From Chrysopilus asiliformis (lineage: Eukaryota > Arthropoda > Insecta > Diptera > Rhagionidae), in assembly GCA_964034945.1 (NCBI GenBank), contig OZ035963.1, positions 44,663,090 through 44,727,089 on the forward strand: a stretch of DNA of 64,000 nt. Reading direction: 5' to 3'. The notes under the pieces were generated by a model. That model searched no databases and had not been told where the DNA came from. It worked only from the letters and a program-made list of their open reading frames with translations. Both the position numbers and the translations under genes were made by a program. This document shows, in pieces, positions 32,817-43,815 of the stretch (position 1 is the first letter of the stretch; every line of letters starts with the position of its first letter).

Positions 32817-34067
32817 GGTCTGTTCGATATGAGTCCTGGACTTGCTCGGAGTAAAATTTTTTACTCTTTTCTGTTCGATATGAGTCCTGGACTTACTCCG
32901 AACACATATCGAACAGAAAAGTGTAAGTCCAGGACTCATCTTTTCAGTCCTGGACTTACTCTTGCTTTTAGCTGGAGTAAACTTTTGACAGCTGATATTT
33001 GTCAGATATAACCAGTGTTGGGGCCAGATAATTATTTTTTTATCTAGATAAAGATAAAGATAAATGCTCGTAATGTTTATCTAGATAAGATAATAGATAA
33101 TGAAAATATGAAAGATAATAGATAAGATAAGATAAAAAGCCAAATTATCTAGATAATTTTTAGATAAATATTTATTTTGACATTGCACAAAATTCAAAAT
33201 TACGTACTAAAAAAAATAGCACAAAATTTTTTGCTTTTCTTGATTTCCAATTTAAATATAATAAGAAACGAAATAATAATAAAAGAAAACGGATAAGAAA
33301 CGTTATCGTAACGTAACGAAATTAAGTTTTTTATCGATACAAAACGAAATAACGTCACGAAATATAAGTTTAATTTTGCTACGTAAGGAAATTTATAACG
33401 TTATGATTTTTTATTTCGTTCATAGCCCGGTTTACACTTGGCAACAGTTACTGGCAGAATTTTTTTTTATGGACAAGAGAAGAGAGGCGAGGGAAAGAGT
33501 GACACTTCGCTTCCTTGTCCGTAAACAAAAATTGTTGCCAAGTATAAAACTGTTCCTAAAAAAAGCTTTTAGGTTTTCAAAAGTATGCAGAAAACAATTT
33601 CGTTTCAGCATTTTTTCAGATTTAATTTTTTGATTTTCGGTGGTAACGATTATCTCTAGATAAATGGGATTTTCCTTTATCTAGATAAGATAAAGATAAC
33701 TTTTTTGGGGTGTTATCTAGATAAGATAAAGATAACATTTTTTTTTATCTAGATGATTATCTAGATAACCCCAACACTGGATATAACCTCTCTTTTACAG
33801 TGTTTGGAAGTTAAGAAAAATTTATAAAATGTGTAATTATGAAAATTTATATGTTGAAAATCATGACGGAGAATTTCGAGTATACCAAGTTGAGCGTAAG
33901 TTTACAAAACAGGTTTCATGAAATACATTTAATATATTAAACGACAGTTCAAACGTGACTTACTCTGAACTTACTCCAAGTTGTTCGATAAAAACAAATT
34001 CAGAGTAAGAAAATCCGCGTAAAGTGAAAATATTCGGAGTAAGTCCAGGACTTATATCGAACAGACC
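32817..34067. mobile_element. Inverted-repeat element 'GGTCTGTTCGATAT', split by a hAT insertion
   Basis: The left end GGTCTGTTCGATATGAGTCC then TGGACTTGCTC and the inverted right end GGTCTGTTCGATATAAGTCC then TGGACTTACTC match almost throughout. TA flanks both sides (32815-32816, 34068-34069). The left part repeats the words GAGTCCTGGACTTACTC and ATATCGAACAG several times in both orientations. Superfamily is uncertain: the ends recall Harbinger-like elements, but the target site allows TA or ATT. Without the inner insertion the element is about 480 bp. Confidence 0.75.
33013..33779. mobile_element. hAT-type non-autonomous element with subterminal TATCTAGATAA repeats
   Basis: The ends are CAGTGTTGGGG and CCCCAACACTG, and the 8-bp target duplication GATATAAC is exact (33005-33012 and 33780-33787). 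CAG ends plus an 8-bp duplication are diagnostic of hAT. Near both ends TTATCTAGATAA-type palindromes occur at least three times per side, as expected for hAT transposase binding sites. There is no transposase ORF; an 85-codon ORF at 33376-33633 is unrecognised. Confidence 0.9.
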
Positions 34068-34069
34068 TA

Positions 34070-35556
34070 TTAATAAAATCAGATTTTCGTCTCTATTATT
34101 TTTACTCTTTAGCAAACTGCCAAAGTCTGAAAATAAGAAACTTCAACGATGTACACTAATCTCCGAAGTAATAAAAACACTCGAAACTACTAAAGTATTT
34201 GAAAATTTACGATCGAAACGCTGTGTGTTATTTGGTCAGTATGGGTCATTTGGCACAAATATATAATGATATTGCTTAAATTTTTTCTTGGAAAATATAT
34301 TTTACAATAACCACAGAGCGATTACCCTGCTTTAAATAATCCAATTTTACACCTCTCTTTCAAGTCCTGTGCCGTTTTGAACCTGTTTTCAATTTTTTTT
34401 TCATCCGATTTTGATTTGTTGCCACATAAGACAACCTATTCGATCATTCCTTAGTTTTTGCTACACAAGACTTCGCTACTTAGGGCTGATGTTTCAAAGT
34501 TTCGTCTTCGAAATATTTTACCGAAAATGACGCTCTGTTCGTTTAGTTATGCACGCTGCTTCCTCTTCGTAATGGATGAAAAATTGTCTAATGTTCATCG
34601 ATGTGAAAAACTTGTTCCCAAACGGGACAGTTTGTCATTTTTTTTGATTATATACTTGTAGTCCAAACATTTTTTCACCAATTCAGTAGATGACTATTTT
34701 TCAAAGCTACCCTTTTTTATTCGGCCTGTGGCAAAACATTTTTTCTACGCTTTGTATTTCTTTAAAAAGGGGTTAAATTCTTAGTTTAAAAAAAAAACAG
34801 AGTGAAGAGGATAAAGCAATATTTGAGTCACATACCTGATTTGAGCTTAGAGATAAGGATTTATTGTCCGGTATCAAAATTCTATAATGTTTACTTTCAA
34901 ATTTCTAAATATATAAAGTAATATCTAATTGAATTGATGCATCTTGAGGCTGATGATGACGATGGCAGCAAATTATATAGTCATCCAAACAAATCGAAAA
35001 AGACGTTCATTCACGAATATATCTCAATATCAATTGAACACTATTATTACTTTACTATACAGGGAAAATATTGTATTCATGACGGAGACTAACTCGAGAA
35101 CAGGGTGGATAGAAACTTCCTGATCAGTACGAAATCCGTTTCAGGCAAAATTATGAGGATATCTGTCAAATTTTGGTCAAGTAACGTTATCTATAACGGG
35201 TACTCCCACACATTTTTTGAAAAAATACGGTTTTTAAAAATCTTTTTAAAACTATGAGCCTTTGGGAAAAAATGAATATAAAACTTTAAAGAAAATAAAA
35301 TTTTCCACAGTTTTACGTATCTCGAATGGTTTTCAAATTTTTTTGAAAAAAATTAAGTTTCTAAAAGACTTGAAAGAGTTGAAAGATATTTCATTGTCTA
35401 AAAAACAATCGTAATTTACCATTTCTTAAAGCTTGTAAAAAAATGGTAACTGTGTAATTACATTTTTGAAATTAAAAAAAAAATTTCAGTTGGTTGGTTT
35501 TACATTATTTATTATTTATTTATTTTATGACACAAAACGCATTTTGCACCATCGTT
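34070..35556. repeat. Gene-poor stretch; reverse copy of the intron-2 repeat at 35060-35345
   Basis: The minus strand of 35060-35345 shares CTGATCAG, GTTCTCGAGT and GTCTCCGTCATGAATACAAT with 4230-4290. ORFs near 34024-34661 are unrecognised. Confidence 0.4.
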
Positions 35557-36277
35557 CACGGAAAAAAATCCGCATAGGAAACGCTCCTATAAAATATGGG
35601 AAAGCGATTATAGGACACGTTACACCATTTTGTAGCAAAGGCTTCTATAAATATTGCAACTAGTCCTGGTTTTCGTGGAATCATTACTATGTATATAGGG
35701 GTGAGAGAGGAACACAAGTCGAACCCGTTCCTAGTTTTTACTGGAGACATTCCTATCCTGAGTGAGAAACAATGCTATATTATGGAATAGAATCATTCTC
35801 ATTGAACTTCCCTATCTCGCCTATTCGGTAACTATAATTTTTGTCTGTCCCCTTTAGATTGGACAGAATCAAATAAAAAAACAGTAGTCAATCCTATTCG
35901 GATAGGACTTGGTGCTATAATTATCGGAAACAATCACATTTCAAATGAGAATGTTGCGCATTATATAGTAAAGACTCCAATAATCAATGGAGACATTACA
36001 ACGTTTTATAGGATTCATTCCTTTCATTTTAATATTAAGTCTCTTACAAAAGGGAATTTTCCCCAATTTTTTGTAGCAACATGTCTAACATATACAGTAA
36101 TCAGTAATCTCTCCCATAATCATTCACAAAAAAATGTGTCCTAAAAAATATTGGGAACAGTCAGAATTTTTTTATAGCAATGCTCCCATATTTGGTCACT
36201 ATGCTGTTTTTTCCTATAAATATGGGACTGGAGGATGCAATTTTGGTGAATCGGTTCCCATAGGTTTTTTCCCTGTG
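35557..36277. mobile_element. Candidate MITE with CACGGAAAAAA ends
   Basis: Left CACGGAAAAAAATCCGCATA and inverted right CACAGGGAAAAAACCTATGG are similar. Inside, TATAAAATATGGGAAAGCG and its inverse-like TATTTATAGG..CATATTTGG extend the relation. Mismatches are many and no target duplication is seen, so the call is tentative. Confidence 0.35.
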
Positions 36278-36662
36278 TACTTTATAACGCGAAATTCTGT
36301 TTATTCCTAAAAGAAGTCCTTACTGGAATTTTCTTATACAAAATAGATGAAAACAAATTCCAGCAAAAATCATAAATTAAAACATAGACATACTTTTTGA
36401 AAAATTCATTTTTTCCAATAAAAAATAATTGTATAACAAAATACTTTACACGACAAAAAATCCTGGAGTATTTTTCAACCCAAAAAATATATTGGAGAAA
36501 TCTTAATACAATTTTGGGTTAGAACTTAATACATGCGAATTATTGAAAATATTTTAGTATTTTTTGCCTTCATATTTTAATTATTTCTTATTATACCTAC
36601 ATATTGAACTTAAATACTTTTAATATTAACGTCTAGAATTCAATCAAAATTGTAGACTTTAA

Positions 36663-36942
36663 CCCGTTCGGTACATGTTTTTTTCTATGGGGGTTAAAGA
36701 TTCTCTCTATACAAATTAATGATGTTTAAGGTATTAATATTCATTTAAAACAAAAAAAAAAAAATTTTTATTTTTTACAAATACGTCCACTGTAGTCCAG
36801 CTTTTAACTCAAAAAATCAAAATTGGGTCACAAATGCACTTAAAGGTGCACTGAATGAGAATAGAGTGTTGAAAATAAATAAATAAGAAGTCAATTCAAA
36901 TTTTTAACTGCGTTGCCATATGGCATCAAAATACCGAATGGG
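36663..36942. mobile_element. piggyBac-like MITE with TTAA target duplication
   Basis: TTAA lies at 36659-36662 and 36943-36946. The ends CCCGTTCGGTA and (inverted) CCCATTCGGTA differ at one of eleven bases. CCC ends and TTAA are the piggyBac signature. The 280-bp interior is non-coding. Confidence 0.7.
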
Positions 36943-36946
36943 TTAA

Positions 36947-37070
36947 CAAAAAATTGGCCCATAAATAAATTCAAAAAGATTTATTATCCATACTATTTAT
37001 TTGATTGGAATTTTGCATTGGATAACATTTTTTTTACCGTGTAGATATGATTTTCACATCTTAATATATA
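36947..37070. other. Short spacer
   Basis: No feature seen. Confidence 0.3.
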
Positions 37071-38673
37071 AACATAACAAAAGCTATAATTGCCAATCTG
37101 GCAATTATTGAAAACCCGTATGGTGATTTAATTGAACGGCGAACAGTTATATCCAAATTTCAGTTTGAAGTCAAACTTTCCAATAAGATTTTTTTAAAAC
37201 TTCTTCCAATCGAATTTTGATGTATGGCAGTTTTATGTAGAATCGTATCCTAAACAACTCTTGTTCTTGCACTTTTTTAATAAGATGCACCGTTTTTAAG
37301 ATATTCTCAAAATACGATTTCATTCGTATGGGGGGTACTCCCCCCTAATGGTCCATTTTTGCCCATTAACGAACTTAGCCTCGCATCTTACGAAAAACTG
37401 ATCTGCGCAAAATTTCAAGTCTGTAGCTCAATCCGTGCGCCCGTAATCCGCGCCACAGACGGACAGACAGACGGACGGACAGACGGACGGACAGACGGAC
37501 GGACATGCAAAAATTAATTATTTTTATCATTCTAAACACACTCGTGTAATTCATTTTTGGGTGTGATGACGGGATCTTGGCGTTACAAACGGTAAGGCAA
37601 AGTTAGTATACCCTTCCCAAGTAACCTTATAGGTCGTAAAGTGGACACTTCGTCTTCAAAGGCGTCCCTATTGGTCGTAAGGCCCACGACTTTGTCGACT
37701 CTAGGTCGAACTATCGTCGACCTATCGTCGACAGTGGGGAAGGTCCTTGTTTTACCATGACGAAATATTTTGTTGACATTTCATCTGGCGACATTATTTG
37801 TCTTTCTCTATTCTATAGGCCGCATGAGGAGAGAAAGATAAGACAAGAATCATAAAGTTTAATGGATATATTTTGTGGAAAAAAACGTTCAAAATAATTT
37901 CATACGGTGATGTTAAGGTTTTTTGTGGATTTTATTGTCACAATTCACATGCGATTTAAAGTTTACGTAGAAAGTGGTTTCGCCAGGAGCTCTATTTACG
38001 TGGGCCGTAGCAATTCTCGATTTTAGTGATATAATTTGAAAATTATTTATTCAAAGAATTTTCTTTTTTATTCGATTTCAATAAAATTCTTGTAAAAATA
38101 AAGTTATGCTGTGTACCCAAACACCTAAAATTACTTTTTATTCGATGTTTTTCCATATTGTGCTTTAAAAACAGATTTTAAATTTTCAGTAGAAATGTTT
38201 TTTTTTTCCATTTCGATGAACGTCATGGCGGCTCGCGCCGTGAATGCTAGAAGCTAATTCGAAGTATGCTAGAAATAAACTCGAAGCAGATATTCATCTG
38301 CGCATGCTCGAAGCATTCTCAAATAGGGCATTGGAGTGTTCTCAAAGGCATTATGCCCTATAAGACATTTCGTGGACGAAAGGTGGAAGGTTGGTCTTAT
38401 AAGGCAGGACGACTATGAAGGCGTCTGGAGGACACTACGACCATGAAAGCCAAAACAAGGAATTCGAACATTAAGACTATCAGGGCATATATTTAGGTCA
38501 CTCGGACCGCTTGACGACCACTGCAAAAGCCTTGAAAGGCATCACGCCTTATAAGGCGGATTCGCTGGTCTTGGTGTGGTCGTAACGACCAATTTTAAGA
38601 TACCACGCCCTAATCCAAGTCATTATGCCTTATCTGGTTGCTTGGGTTTGGTTTCACCATACGGGTATAAAAA
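37071..38673 (-). mobile_element. HINE/DINE-1-like element, copy C, split by a 1.03-kb insertion
   Basis: The reversed tail AACATAACAAAAGCTATAAT and hairpin start it. A GACGGACA block (37456-37505) follows. The 5' end, GGTTTCACCATACGGGTATA, is reached only after the insertion at 37616-38646. Confidence 0.8.
37616..38646. mobile_element. Unclassified 1.03-kb element inserted in HINE copy C
   Basis: The insertion is bounded by comparison with uninterrupted HINEs (..TATACCCTTTGGTTTCACC). Ends are CCCAAGTAACC and, inverted, CCCAAGCAACC, with TT duplicated at both sides (37614-37615, 38647-38648). The interior is full of short words in both directions: GGTCGTAA, TCGACCTATCGTCGAC, GCCTTATAAGG-like, AAGGCATTATGCC. 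No ORF with a known domain is present. CCC ends with TT target do not fit a family I know. Confidence 0.75.
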
Positions 38674-39180
38674 TGGATGTTTGTTTGTCTGTCTGTCTGT
38701 TTGAGATTACAAAACTCAAAAACTACTGGACAAATTTTTACGCGGTTTTTTGCAGAATGATCTGCGTTGCCAGGATCAGGTTTGTAGCTATGTTAGATAT
38801 TTGAAATTCGAAACACAAGGTCCTGTAAGGATAACGCAAATATCCTTTTTCCCATTTTTACCGGGGAAAAATGGCATTAGGGGGTTTTCGGGGTCGCTGA
38901 TCACGAATCCGGTGTTAGATTCTCGAAATTCGAAATGGAAGGTCCTGTAAGGTTAACGCAAATATCATTTTTCCAATTTCTCTCCCAAAAACTGGCTTTG
39001 GGAGGTTTTCAGGGTCGCTGATTACGAATCCGGCGTTTCAGTTTCAATAACTCTAACGGAAGGTCCTGTAAAGACAACATTTTTCCCCAAAAGTTTTTAA
39101 GTTATTTATGGTTTTTTGGCATTCTAAAATTTATACAAAAAACTTTAAGCCTGCAATGTAGGGTCTGCTAGTATGGTATA
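38674..39180 (+). repeat. 'GATCTGCGTTGCCAGGA' interspersed repeat, complete-looking copy
   Basis: The head TGTTTGTTTGTCTGTCTGTC is followed by ACAAAACTCAAAAACTACTG, ACGCGGTTTTTTGCAGAATG and GATCTGCGTTGCCAGGATCA. Then come about three units containing AAGGTCCTGTAAGG.TAACGC and GGGGTCGCTGATCACGAATC. The end is CTGCAATGTAGGGTCTGCTAGTATG. No inverted ends or ORF were seen, so the class is open. It abuts the 5' end of HINE copy C. Confidence 0.65.
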
Positions 39181-42100
39181 AAAAAGTAATCTCAATGCAT
39201 GAGGACTTATTTAAAAAGTCATCTTCCATTTGAAAAAATCGCTGACCACAAAAATGCAAATGGTCCACATCAGAATATGTCGATTATTCAATTAATTTTT
39301 TGTATTATTCAACTCAAGTGCATCCTTCAAATCAAATTTCATATAAGTAGTCGGAGTGGAGTAGACGGAAATTTAAAAGATGTAACACTTATACCCACTC
39401 ATGTAGTTTCGCAAAGCCAATCGAAATTTGCAAATGGGCAAGCGAAGCCTTTTAAGTTGAAGTATTTTACAAACCATTTCATCTGACCCTTAAATTTTAC
39501 ACATCAATTTAAGATTTTGGTATAATTTGCATTGAACGCCCCTTCCCCTGTTCGCCAAGTCCAATGAGGTTTCCAAATCAAATCACTCGAAGGTGAAGAT
39601 TTTGCGCGCAAAAATTTAGGGGACTAGAATAAAAGTATTCGCGAAACCAAATCACAAGCTGTGATACTGTATTAAGAGAAAAAAAACAACGGAAAAAAGC
39701 AAAAAAAAAATGTATGGAAGAATCTATCGAACTTCGAAATATGTTTTGGCACATACCTTCGAGCATCAGATGAATGGAATCTTTCTTGGTTCGTTAAGAT
39801 CCAGATCGACGACGATTCGAAAGTCTTGGCGGGAATTTCACGATTTATTTGCACAACTGTCTGAACGAAGTCGTTTATTTATTTTGCTTTTTTATTTTTA
39901 GAATTTAAATCGCGCAATCCGTTTGAGGTACCTTTTAAGGTTGCAAATGGCGAAAATATGAGTTAGGTCGCTTGTTTCTTTCCACCTTTTACTTCGTTGC
40001 GCGATTCTTCAATCTTCAGTTATTGTTGTTTCCCAAGTTTTCTTCGTCAAAACGCCTTTTGTTTGACATTCCAGTTCGCTCTGCAAAATTTTTGCAGACC
40101 TAAGAAATGGGTCTTATATTAGGGGCAATACGCTTGTACAAGTATGACGACCGGAACATTGGGAATTATGTGCGTATAGTATCCTGCTGATCCTGTTTTC
40201 ATTTGATGGGTTGGACTTTACTGCCCATAGATAATTAGTGGTTTTAACGGAACGGAAGGAATTCTCCAGGTAAAAAACGAAAGAAGGAAAAATCTAGATT
40301 TACTGGTTCCATTGCAAAATAATTTGCAATTATATATCTTATGAATTGATGTGAAATTCAAAGTAAGTAGTTGATGACACTTCAGAAAGGGGTTTTCAAC
40401 ACACAAGCATGATCTTAAAGTATACTTGAGAATGTTGGCGTCTAATTTAATTTTAACGATATCTAGCAGATGCCATAGTTAATATAAAAATATCTTTTAA
40501 TGTAATTTTCTTGTGATGAACTTCGTAATATTTAAATAATTTTGTTATTGAGTTTTCGTTTTATGTCAATTTCTTAAGCGATAAATTCTTAAGCGAAAAA
40601 AACCCTTTCAATGAATATGGCACGCGCTTAGATCGATGCAATCAATACCCACGCGCGTATAATTCTAGCAAACAACAAATCAAATGCTCAATGAATAGGA
40701 TCCCTTGGTAAATTCATAAGAAAAAAAAATATTGTGTTCAGGTAGCCTTCAACGGTATACTCACTATTCAGAGTATGAACTTATCATATTCGTAGACCCA
40801 TTTTATTATTTTTGTCTTCCTTTTATTCAAAGGACATTTTACAAAAGAATATTCAAGTAGTAGACATATGTAATAGATGTTGTGGATTCTTTTGGTAGAG
40901 AAGGGCATAAAAATTTTAAATCCAGGTGCTAAGAATTTTAATTCATTGAATGACTTACAAGATGTTTAACGCTGCCAAACGGCTATATTTGTGGGTCACA
41001 AAAAATTTGCTCAAAAGGAGATTTTTGTATATACTTCCGTAGAATCTGCAAGAACAAAAGAGCTCTGCAGAGAAATGACAGTAAAAAATATTTATATATT
41101 AAAGGTTACAAATTTTGCATAATATTTGCTAACGGTTGTAAAAAATACTATCTGAAATTCTTTTATTACTTAATGTCGGGACAAACCTTGAATAGCGCAA
41201 ATCGCGAATTTGTTTTTCATCTCCCTTAAGCATTATTCCTCTATTCATATCAAAGTTTGAACATTTTGCCTTTAAAATACATTGAATTGAATTTTTTTGC
41301 GTGTACAGTGAGTTTTTTGCGGGAGCAATTTAAAGAAAATGAGTTTTTTATTGTTAAATCACAATTTTTAACAATTCTTGGTCATTTTGAAAGAAAACAA
41401 TAAGTTTTGGTTGTTTTTAAAGAAAACAACAATTTTTCCCAATTTCAGTAACTTTCATACAATTATTAACGATTTTTCTAGATTATTTACAAAAAAAAAT
41501 ATGTTAAAAAGTGTAAAAAAAATTGTGGCCAGTGAAAATATTGCGTACAAAAAACCTCTAAAGAATATTTTACCATAACCTGAGAATAGACAATCAAAAT
41601 TAGTTACAACTGGCAATACTCCACAATTTTGGCATGTTTGTTGCACTGCAGTGTATTTATACACCCGAGAAGTCATCAAAAAAAACGTAAAAAAGGTCCA
41701 CCCATGCTTAAATTTTGCACACTAATGCAATAACGTTTTCACCTGCTTTGTATCAAAACAAGTTTTTTTTAAATACATTTTTCAACAATTTTTCTAAACA
41801 ATTTTTTGCAATAGTTTTTTAGCAGTTTAACAACTATTTTTAGATATATTTTTTAACAATGTTTGCAGGCTCTAGTTATGACCAAAAAATTTGTCCAGTT
41901 CATTTCTTATCTGTTTGTCTGTTACCGCATAACGTGAAAACGACTGGATCAAATTTTATGAAACTTTTTCAGATAAGTTTGTTATTTTAGCAGGTGATAT
42001 GATTTTTTTGTGGATTTTTTTAAGCCAAACCAATTTTTTTGAACGTTTCTAACAAGCCGTGAAAGCCAAGAGCCATATCCAGAAAAATATTTTATCATAT

Positions 42101-42519
42101 TGGCAAAATTCCGAATTATATGAACAAAAATTCGGTTAAAAATCGACTGCACAAAATGGTTTTGTCATATAAACAAAACAGGAAAATTTCGCATTTAGGG
42201 AAGTTTTCTTGACATTTTTTTTGTTAAGTCTTCATAGCACAATATACCGTTGGCCCAAACTACGAAATACTGTTTTTTTTTTATTTTCTCAAATACGGTG
42301 CATTGTATTTAAAAATTGTATTAATAAAACAAGTAGTTTTTAGAAAACTTTCTACACTTCAAAATTTAATCAGATTTCCTTTCCCACCGTCATTGTACAA
42401 CCGGTACTAATGAAAGCTTATAAGTATATTTTTAAACTTTTTGAAAGAATTTCCAAGTTTACATCAAAAACTTAATAAAAGTTTTCTTATGTTTCCTTTT
42501 TTTTCAGAAGTTTTTGACG
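39181..42519. other. Intergenic, 3.3 kb upstream of the 42.5-kb gene
   Basis: No supported gene. 41880-41970 resembles the head of the 25740 repeat (CTGTTTGTCTGTTACCGCAT, GTGAAAACGACTGGATCAAA). A strong splice acceptor (TTTCCTTTTTTTTCAG, ending at 42507) closes the stretch, so at least one upstream exon of the next gene should lie in it or further left. I could not place that exon. Confidence 0.4.
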
Positions 42520-43815
42520 ATGTTAAAGTGGGTGGTAACCGGTAGTCACCGTCAATCTCAATACCACGACCTGTCTATCACAAAGCCGAGCAACAATGAA
42601 GACCAAGTTAGAACCCCAAAGGCATGTGAACGCCGTAGATCGGTAAACAATTTAAGCGATCGAAGTTCTACACTTAAGCGTCCGCTTCGTCGAAAATCAT
42701 CAGAAATCGTCTTTTCGACAAGAAGACGAAAGTTAATAACTGATGAAAACAAGGAGAATAATTTGACATCGACACCATTGCCATCATCTAATATTGTGCA
42801 ATTGTCGAGTCCTCTACGTAAATTAGAGAGTCTAAAGGACTTGAGCAACATTACACCAACCAATCCCGACTTTTCCAGTGGGACGCCGCAAAATTCCCGC
42901 GCCTTCGATAGACAACCCTTTAGCTCCACATTGAAGAATAATCCTTCGCATTATGCCTCTACTTTACCCACCTTCGACATTGAATACTCACCGTCTTGTG
43001 CAATTGTCCCAGGACCTATTCTGGCACTGCGTGGAATGGGCATAGCGGATTCATATTTTGATAAACCGAGATACCTTACTAACGATAAAGCTGACGCGAT
43101 AAGAAGTAGGCAACCTAGTAAAGATGATACATCAACACCACTGTCGATAAAACACACGGAAGTGGATAGTCTTCCTACAAAATCCGTGAAAGGCAAACCG
43201 GAACAGGAAGATTCGTTAAGTTCTTCACGCATGGGCGATTTGACACTGGATAGAATGATAGATGCAATTTTGGAGAGTGCACGCAAAGAGAAACGTCCAA
43301 CGAAATCGAAACCAGCTCCGGTAATGTCTCCTTCGTATACTCCAGCTGAAGATCCTGCCAGTGATTTGAACGAATTTTGGGACCCAAGAAGTGCGCAGTA
43401 TCTGCAAAATGATCAAAACCACAAATTCAATCAAAGTCATAAAGGCTTCAATGAACGGGAAGTGAAAACCCCTGAGTATTTTGAAACTTGTAATTTAACA
43501 GCAGTTACAAACGAGAAAGAGTCAATTTGTCACCTTCACAGACAGCGCGCAGTAAGAAGGAAACCCAAGAACTCTTTCAAAACTTCTATGAAGTGTTCTG
43601 CTCAGAAATTTTTTGCCAGCAACTCACTTCTACGTAAGAATTTCGAAGAACTGGTGAAAATGGAAACCCCAAAAGCGTACCTAAATTTAAGTCCTGACAG
43701 TGGACGTAATTCGGCAAGTGACTTTGAAGAATCTACGGAAGATTTGAAGTATACGAAAAGAAGACTTTCGTTTTCAATTGAAAGGATCAAAGGATTTAAT
43801 GTCCCAATTGGATGA
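42520..43815 (+). CDS. Unrecognised Ser/Thr- and basic-rich protein with KEN box; candidate cell-cycle protein
   Basis: The open frame from ATG 42520 gives 431 residues, by far the longest in the window, ending at TGA 43815. The ATG lies twelve bases after a strong acceptor (CTTTTTTTTCAG), and the frame stays open back to it, so translation may start in an earlier exon. It has no signal peptide or membrane span. Visible features are basic clusters (residues 38-71), a KEN box (DENKEN, 78-80), many S/T-P sites (RTP, STP, SSP, ITP, GTP, YSP, MSP, YTP, KTP, ETP, LSP), a likely amphipathic helix (GDLTLDRMIDAILESARKEK, 239-258), and a basic C-terminal motif (KRRLSFSIERIKGF). KEN boxes are APC/C degrons and S/T-P sites are CDK targets, so a nuclear, cell-cycle-regulated role is an inference. 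I do not recognise the family. Confidence 0.8.
   Translation: MLKWVVTGSHRQSQYHDLSITKPSNNEDQVRTPKACERRRSVNNLSDRSSTLKRPLRRKSSEIVFSTRRRKLITDENKENNLTSTPLPSSNIVQLSSPLRKLESLKDLSNITPTNPDFSSGTPQNSRAFDRQPFSSTLKNNPSHYASTLPTFDIEYSPSCAIVPGPILALRGMGIADSYFDKPRYLTNDKADAIRSRQPSKDDTSTPLSIKHTEVDSLPTKSVKGKPEQEDSLSSSRMGDLTLDRMIDAILESARKEKRPTKSKPAPVMSPSYTPAEDPASDLNEFWDPRSAQYLQNDQNHKFNQSHKGFNEREVKTPEYFETCNLTAVTNEKESICHLHRQRAVRRKPKNSFKTSMKCSAQKFFASNSLLRKNFEELVKMETPKAYLNLSPDSGRNSASDFEESTEDLKYTKRRLSFSIERIKGFNVPIG

Noticed and set aside
42558..43440. Several minus-strand ORFs (42558-42929, 42951-43286, 43175-43387, 43225-43440)
   Set aside because: They are shadows of the long plus-strand gene at 42520-43815.
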